A stretch of DNA of 18,822 bases from Nitrospiria bacterium. GTDB taxonomy: Bacteria > Nitrospirota > Nitrospiria > Nitrospirales > UBA8639. The stretch lies in the NCBI GenBank assembly GCA_030430725.1, contig JAUIKP010000010.1, positions 1-18,822 on the forward strand. The letters are read 5' to 3'. The first letter of the stretch is position 1; each line of letters begins with the position of its first letter. Shown in pieces: positions 14,555-18,822 of this stretch. A model generated the notes under the pieces. It was not told where the DNA came from. It did not search any database and worked only from the letters and a program-made list of their open reading frames with translations. Both the position numbers and the translations under genes were made by a program.

Positions 14555-16696
14555 TTACTTTATCAAAATCCCCCCATACTGGACGAAAAATGGCACAAAC
14601 ACCAATGACAGAATGGCAGAAAGCTTGATCAAAATATTCAGCGACGGCCCTGAGGTGTCTTTCAGGGGATCACCCACGGTATCACCAACGACTGCGGCCT
14701 TATGTGTGTCGGTCCCCTTCCCTCCAAGATTTCCAGCCTCAATAAATTTCTTTGCATTATCCCAAGCCCCCCCGCTATTCGATGAGGAGATGGCGATGAC
14801 GCCACCGGCGACAAGTGACCCGGCAAGCACACCGGCCACCGCTTGAATGCCAAATAGGAATCCGGTGATCAGCGGCGTTCCCATGATCAGAATGCCCGGT
14901 GCAATCATTTCTTTTAGGGCCGCTTGAGTTGAAATGGCGACACATTGCTCATAATCTGCTTCGGCCTTTCCTTCCATGAGGCCGGGAATCGTGCGGAACT
15001 GCCGTCGGACTTCCTCAATCATCTTATAGGCGGCCGCCCCCACCGATTTCATTGTCATGGCAGAAAAATAGGCGGGCAACACGGCCCCGATAAACAACCC
15101 GGTATACACAAGGGGATCCAACAAATTAATACTGCCTAACAAATCAAAATCGGGGCCATGTTGTTCCTTAAGGAGTAAGTCCGCCCGGGTAAGAAAGGCC
15201 GCGAACAAAGCCAATGAGGTCAGGATAGCCGCACCGATGGCAAATCCCTTGCCAATGGCAGCCGTCGTATTGCCGGCAGCATCCAAGACATCCGTCCGCT
15301 TTCGGACGTGTTCCGGCATACCGGCCATTTCAGCGATACCCCCGGCATTATCAGAAACCGGTCCATAGGCATCAATGGTGAGAGCAATCACAAGTGTCCC
15401 CAACATACCAAGGGAGGCGATGGCCACGCCGTACATGCCGGCTAACATCCACGGGATATAAATGGCGAGACCAATGGCAAGATAAGGACCGACGGCACTT
15501 TGATAGCCGAGGGCCAGACCAAAAATGATATTCGTGGCCGAACCCGTTTCACATGACTTGGCCACTTCACGCACGGGAGCATAATCATGGGAGGTATAGT
15601 ATTCAGTCATCAATCCCACGGCGAGCCCAGCGATCAAGCCTGACAGGAAGCAAAAATACACACCCAGATCGGTATACGCCTGTCCACCAATCTCAAAGGT
15701 ATCCGGAAGCATGGCCTTGGTGACAAACAACATCACCACTGCCATCAGCGCACTGGAAATGATCAGCATCTTTTTCAATGCAGGACCAACCTGGTCCTCA
15801 GAATTGACCTTGATCATCATCAGGGTGAGAAGGCTCACGGGGATTCCGATCGCAGAAATAAGGATTGGATACAACAACGCATCAACCATTCCTGAAAAAG
15901 CGACAGCGCTAATCACCATCGCGGCACAAGTGCTTTCCGCACAGGAACCAAATAGATCGGCGCCCATTCCGGCTACGTCACCAACATTATCTCCCACGTT
16001 ATCGGCAATCACCGCAGGATTCCGCGGGTCGTCTTCAGGAATCCCGGCTTCAACCTTTCCCACCAAATCAGCCCCGACATCGGCGGCTTTGGTGAAGATC
16101 CCGCCACCTACACGAGCAAATAACGCAATAGACGAACCGCCGAGACCAAAGCCGGCAATGACTTCCATCAAAATATGCGTCGGGAGTTGAGCCGGCATAA
16201 TACTTTTGAGCCCTAGATAGATAATTAACAGTCCCAAGGCCGCTAGGCTGACCAACCCAAACCCCATCACGGAGCCTGAATGCAGGGCAACATTAAATGC
16301 CGTGGAGAGGGATTGATTGGCAGAGACGGTCGTTCGTACATTTCCTTGTGTGGCGATCTTCATCCCGATGAAACCCGAGGCAATGGAAATGATGGAGCCA
16401 AAAATGAATGCAATCGCCGTGTACAGCCCCTCATTCACATAATCGGTGTGATGATCATCAATTAACACCGCAATGATTGCAGCAAAAACCACCATGAAAA
16501 TGGCCATAATTTTATATTCCTGCTTCAGGAATGCCATGGCCCCGGTGGCAATAGCCGAATAGATTTTCGCCAGACGCTTCCGGGTTTCCGAATCTTCAAC
16601 GCCCATATCAATGGGAATTTTCAGGACCGATGAAGAGTAGTAAAACGCAACAACTAATCCGAGAACGGACAGAGCCAGAATAATAGTTACCGACAT
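14555..16696 (-). CDS. hppA: membrane-bound proton-pumping pyrophosphatase (K+-dependent type)
   Basis: A 713-residue integral membrane pyrophosphatase with about 15-16 hydrophobic helices. It hydrolyses PPi and pumps ions outward. PPi-binding motifs are [11 protein letters not shown] (206-216), DNVGDNVGD (232-240) and the C-terminal [20 protein letters not shown] and DPLKDTSG blocks. The [10 protein letters not shown] segment has Ala479 and Gly482, where K+-independent enzymes have Lys and Thr, so K+ dependence is predicted. Glu254 in [10 protein letters not shown] is at the plant-type position, one helix turn after the Glu of Na+ pumps (Gly250 here), which predicts H+ transport. The ATG at 16694-16696 begins at the first membrane helix, with GGAG 11 nt upstream. 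The longer frame to 16771 adds only polar residues. It could conserve energy from PPi released in autotrophic biosynthesis. Confidence 0.93.
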   Translation of the reverse strand: MSVTIILALSVLGLVVAFYYSSSVLKIPIDMGVEDSETRKRLAKIYSAIATGAMAFLKQEYKIMAIFMVVFAAIIAVLIDDHHTDYVNEGLYTAIAFIFGSIISIASGFIGMKIATQGNVRTTVSANQSLSTAFNVALHSGSVMGFGLVSLAALGLLIIYLGLKSIMPAQLPTHILMEVIAGFGLGGSSIALFARVGGGIFTKAADVGADLVGKVEAGIPEDDPRNPAVIADNVGDNVGDVAGMGADLFGSCAESTCAAMVISAVAFSGMVDALLYPILISAIGIPVSLLTLMMIKVNSEDQVGPALKKMLIISSALMAVVMLFVTKAMLPDTFEIGGQAYTDLGVYFCFLSGLIAGLAVGLMTEYYTSHDYAPVREVAKSCETGSATNIIFGLALGYQSAVGPYLAIGLAIYIPWMLAGMYGVAIASLGMLGTLVIALTIDAYGPVSDNAGGIAEMAGMPEHVRKRTDVLDAAGNTTAAIGKGFAIGAAILTSLALFAAFLTRADLLLKEQHGPDFDLLGSINLLDPLVYTGLFIGAVLPAYFSAMTMKSVGAAAYKMIEEVRRQFRTIPGLMEGKAEADYEQCVAISTQAALKEMIAPGILIMGTPLITGFLFGIQAVAGVLAGSLVAGGVIAISSSNSGGAWDNAKKFIEAGNLGGKGTDTHKAAVVGDTVGDPLKDTSGPSLNILIKLSAILSLVFVPFFVQYGGILIK

Positions 16697-17029
16697 GTTA
16701 GGGATATCTCCATTCTTATGTAAGTGACCAATAGTGAATTGTTCGCACCGGCCCAACAGGAACTCGATCAAACCGTCGAATTCCGGATATGGGCTAGGAC
16801 CAGACGGCGCAACCTAAAACCCGACCGTCTATTCTATTTGTCCACAGGGAAATGCCTCATTCTTGAATGAACTTCTTTCTGGCGTTCTAGCTGGGAGACA
16901 AAACAGCGCGCGAGGGGTTGCCCTTGACCGACCACACACCATCATGACATCGACCTGAGTTAAAAATGTGTCATGCCGACGTTTCGCCGGTCATCAACTC
17001 ATGTACGTTTAATAAAGGACGAGCGCCGA

Positions 17030-17058
17030 ATTTTACCTGTCTGGACAACAATGTTCAA
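17030..17058 (-). promoter_or_regulatory. candidate sigma70-type promoter for hppA
   Basis: On the minus strand, TTGAAC (17053-17058) is separated by 17 bp from TAAAAT (17030-17035). The -10 box matches five of six consensus positions and the -35 box four of six. It points toward hppA. A closer promoter cannot be excluded. Confidence 0.45.
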
Positions 17059-17087
17059 GGTAAAAACCCTAACAACCGCTTTTTACC
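17059..17087. repeat. 8-bp inverted repeat between rluE and hppA promoter
   Basis: GGTAAAAA (17059-17066) and TTTTTACC (17080-17087) are a perfect inverted repeat with a 13-nt spacer, directly upstream of the candidate -35 box. It may be a weak terminator for rluE (its end is about 100 nt away) or a protein-binding site for hppA control. Confidence 0.4.
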
Positions 17088-17186
17088 GGCACCATGGTCA
17101 AAATCAAAAATGAGGGATGTTTCAGGCTCCGGGCAATTCTTTCATCCGAATGGCTTTTTTGCTATCCACACACGCGACACAGAAAG

Positions 17187-17792
17187 TCATGAAGACAACC
17201 CGCACAACTCTTCTGTTCGAAGCTCCCTCCATTGTCCTGGCGCAAGGGAATCCAGCCGGATCGGCCCAATGGCGACACGAATGATTCTGAGACTCGGGTG
17301 CCCTACTTGGGCGGTCATACGCCGAATCTGCCTGTTCATGCCTTCCTGAATTTCCATCCGCAACCATGCCGTGGGAACGGATTTGCGAAAACGAATGGGG
17401 ACCGGACGAGGATAGACGTCAGGCTCAACTTGAAGAAGCTGGACTTTAGCGGGCCGAGTCCGCTTGCCCTTAACCAAAACACCTTCCCGAAGCCCCACGA
17501 GGGCTGGTTCATCTGGAATACGTTCCACTTGAACCAAATAGGTTTTGAACACTTTTTGAAACGGCGAGGTCAAACGGTGCGCCAGATCTCCATCGGAAGT
17601 CAGCAGCAGCAGGCCCTCACTATCCATATCCAATCGTCCAGCCGGATACACCTGCGATTCAGCCACATAGTCGGCTAACGTCGGGCGTCCTTCAGAATCG
17701 GTAAATTTTGAGAGGACACCGTAGGGCTTATGCAGCAGCAGATGCCGATGAGGTAATTGCGAGGATATCCGGGCCAGAAATTTGGATTTCAT
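17187..17792 (-). CDS. rluE: 23S rRNA pseudouridine synthase, RluE type
   Basis: A 201-residue RsuA/RluE-family pseudouridine synthase without an S4 RNA-binding domain, as in E. coli RluE, which modifies U2457 of 23S rRNA. The catalytic aspartate is D55 in AGRLDMDSEGLLLLTSDG. Other conserved blocks are HKPYGVLSKFTDSEGRPTL (21-39), the RKSVPTAWL segment and EGMNRQIRRMTAQVGHPSLR, all closely like RluE. Length is slightly below the 217 residues of E. coli. The start codon at 17790-17792 has no good Shine-Dalgarno sequence but places the first strand correctly. It may be transcribed alone. The exact target uridine is inferred from family similarity, and RsuA/RluF-like specificity is less likely. 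Confidence 0.88.
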   Translation of the reverse strand: MKSKFLARISSQLPHRHLLLHKPYGVLSKFTDSEGRPTLADYVAESQVYPAGRLDMDSEGLLLLTSDGDLAHRLTSPFQKVFKTYLVQVERIPDEPALVGLREGVLVKGKRTRPAKVQLLQVEPDVYPRPVPIRFRKSVPTAWLRMEIQEGMNRQIRRMTAQVGHPSLRIIRVAIGPIRLDSLAPGQWRELRTEELCGLSS

Positions 17793-18371
17793 TGTCTGCG
17801 CGTCCGATTCATCACCCCCCCCTTGCCGAACTATGGCATTTTCCCGGCCTTACTCAATTATCTAATGGAGAATATCCAACAGGAGTAATATCGCAAACCT
17901 TCACCTTTGCCGACGCTCTTTCCACATTCAAATATTCCTCCCTGAATTCCGTCAACTCTAATTCCCTGGTAACGCCGCCACATCACCAAGCCCTCTTCGG
18001 CTATTGGATCAACATCAACCACCTATGGGCAAGCAAGCAACACCTCTAAACTGCCTACCATATGGAGGTCCCTTCCCGTACCACCCAACCTCCTTTCACT
18101 CCAAATATCAAAAAATTCCAAAGGGGAATATGAATTTTAATTCCTGAAACCAGATCCAAGTCCCTGACGGACCCACTTCACAAAAAAAATGCCAATACAA
18201 CGAATTCAAAACCGATCAGAGAGCAGCAGTACTGCACTCCCAGCGGGTTTGGAATAGGATTCATTGATCTTTTATTTATTGCCCCATTCAAAAATTTCTG
18301 TTACCTTGGTTCCCGTAACTACAGTAATTACCTCGCTCGTCCCGCTTGAAACTCAAATATAGGACTAACGT
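17793..18371. other. 579-bp intergenic region between rluE and hflK (divergent)
   Basis: This is the shared upstream region of two divergent genes. No gene is supported; a plus-strand frame (17708-18049) starts inside rluE antisense and has no motif. A 10-bp palindrome GCAGTACTGC lies at 18226-18235. The A/T-rich part at 18265-18365 probably holds the hflK promoter, but no hexamer pair is close to consensus. Confidence 0.4.
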
Positions 18372-18822
18372 ATGGCATGGGAACCTAAAGATCCGTGGGG
18401 AGGAAGCGGTCAAGATCCTCTCGATGAAGCACTTCGGAAAGCACAAGACCAACTCACTCGACTTGTGCCCGGCCGGGGTTTCAAATCAATCGTCTACATC
18501 GTCTTAGCCGTCCTGGCTCTCTGGCAATCGGTGTTTATTGTTGCCCCTGACGAGCAAGGTCTGGTGAAACGGTTTGGCGACATTGTTCGGGAGGTTGAAT
18601 CCGGACCACATTTTAAAATCCCATTTATAGAAACGGTCGACACCCCAAAAGTTGAAAAACTTCATGGGGTAGAGGTGGGGTTTCGTACCGACCGCGGACG
18701 AACCCAATTCGTTCCCAGAGAAGCGCTCATGCTGACCGGAGACATGAATATTTTGTCTCTTGAGTTCATTGTCCAATATAAGATCAAAGAGGCCAAAAAT
18801 TATTTATATAAAGTCGCCGATG
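18372..18822 (+). CDS. hflK: membrane protease regulator HflK, N-terminal part (cut by window edge)
   Basis: The frame is open from ATG 18372 to the window end (150 codons). Residues 1-35 are a polar Gly/Trp-rich N-terminal segment (MAWEPKDPWGGSG) typical of HflK. Residues 37-56 form one transmembrane helix, and from about 57 the SPFH/Band 7 domain begins (VAPDEQGLVKRFGDIVREV, then SGPHFKIPF). HflK assembles with HflC on the periplasmic side of the inner membrane around the FtsH protease and modulates its activity. hflC would be expected next to it, beyond the window. A weak AGGAC precedes the start. The gene is divergent from rluE. Confidence 0.9.
   Translation, partial: MAWEPKDPWGGSGQDPLDEALRKAQDQLTRLVPGRGFKSIVYIVLAVLALWQSVFIVAPDEQGLVKRFGDIVREVESGPHFKIPFIETVDTPKVEKLHGVEVGFRTDRGRTQFVPREALMLTGDMNILSLEFIVQYKIKEAKNYLYKVAD

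Larger units (their letters stand above)
16697..17186. other. 490-bp intergenic region between rluE and hppA
   Basis: No gene is supported here; a plus-strand frame at 16966-17349 runs antisense into rluE and is rejected. The region contains a candidate minus-strand promoter (17030-17058) and an inverted repeat (17059-17087), both listed separately. If that promoter is real, hppA has a leader of about 330 nt. Confidence 0.4.

Noticed and set aside
16697..16771. 25-residue N-terminal extension of HppA
   Set aside because: The added residues are polar and precede the conserved first membrane helix; the internal ATG at 16696 has an acceptable GGAG upstream.
16966..17349. 127-codon plus-strand frame between hppA and rluE
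   Set aside because: It runs antisense into the well-supported rluE gene and has no recognisable domain or start signal.
1..18822. CRISPR arrays, tRNA or rRNA genes, toxin-antitoxin or defence systems
   Set aside because: I looked for regularly spaced repeats, cloverleaf-like segments and rRNA-like sequence by eye and found none; small divergent RNAs could be missed without a covariance search.

Overview
The window most likely comes from a member of Nitrospira (Nitrospirota), the aerobic, nitrite-oxidising, CO2-fixing bacteria. This is inferred from gene content, not from a marker gene. A five-subunit 2-oxoacid:ferredoxin oxidoreductase is the carboxylating enzyme type of the reductive TCA cycle in Nitrospira and Hydrogenobacter. 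It sits here with a plant-like membrane pyrophosphatase and an intergenic repeat of a kind I recall from Nitrospira genomes.

Layout. (1) Positions 1-4507, minus strand: the start of an unrecognised small protein (cut by the window edge), a strong terminator, and the operon porE-porA-porB-porG-porD. In transcription order the subunits are epsilon, alpha, beta, gamma and the delta ferredoxin. The operon has a near-consensus sigma70-type promoter at 4478-4507 and a leader of about 180 nt containing nested inverted repeats. (2) Positions 4656-5135, minus: a two-helix membrane protein of unknown function, divergent from the next block. (3) Positions 5232-11975, plus: cysQ-like phosphatase, trmFO, xerC, hslV, hslU, argB and pncA. 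trmFO/xerC and xerC/hslV overlap, and hslV/hslU and argB/pncA are 3 and 5 nt apart. The trmFO-xerC-hslV-hslU order matches the cluster known from Firmicutes. (4) Positions 11976-13217: a gene-poor stretch with an IS630-type transposase remnant and a 110-bp imperfect palindromic repeat. (5) Positions 13218-17792, minus: an unusual histidine-kinase-like protein without a recognisable phosphoacceptor histidine, a membrane H+-pyrophosphatase (hppA), and the pseudouridine synthase rluE. (6) Positions 18372-end, plus: the 5' part of hflK.

How the genes fit together. The por operon supplies ferredoxin-dependent CO2 fixation (acetyl-CoA to pyruvate or succinyl-CoA to 2-oxoglutarate; the sequence does not say which). 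The pyrophosphatase can recover energy from PPi made by biosynthesis. The central plus-strand cluster combines tRNA modification, chromosome dimer resolution, protein quality control (HslVU, later HflK), arginine synthesis and NAD salvage. It looks like co-transcribed housekeeping, not one pathway.

I found no CRISPR array, tRNA, rRNA or defence locus. The most notable items are the fifth (epsilon) subunit, the por leader, the kinase without its histidine, and the repeat element. I see no clear evidence for a wholly new multi-gene system.
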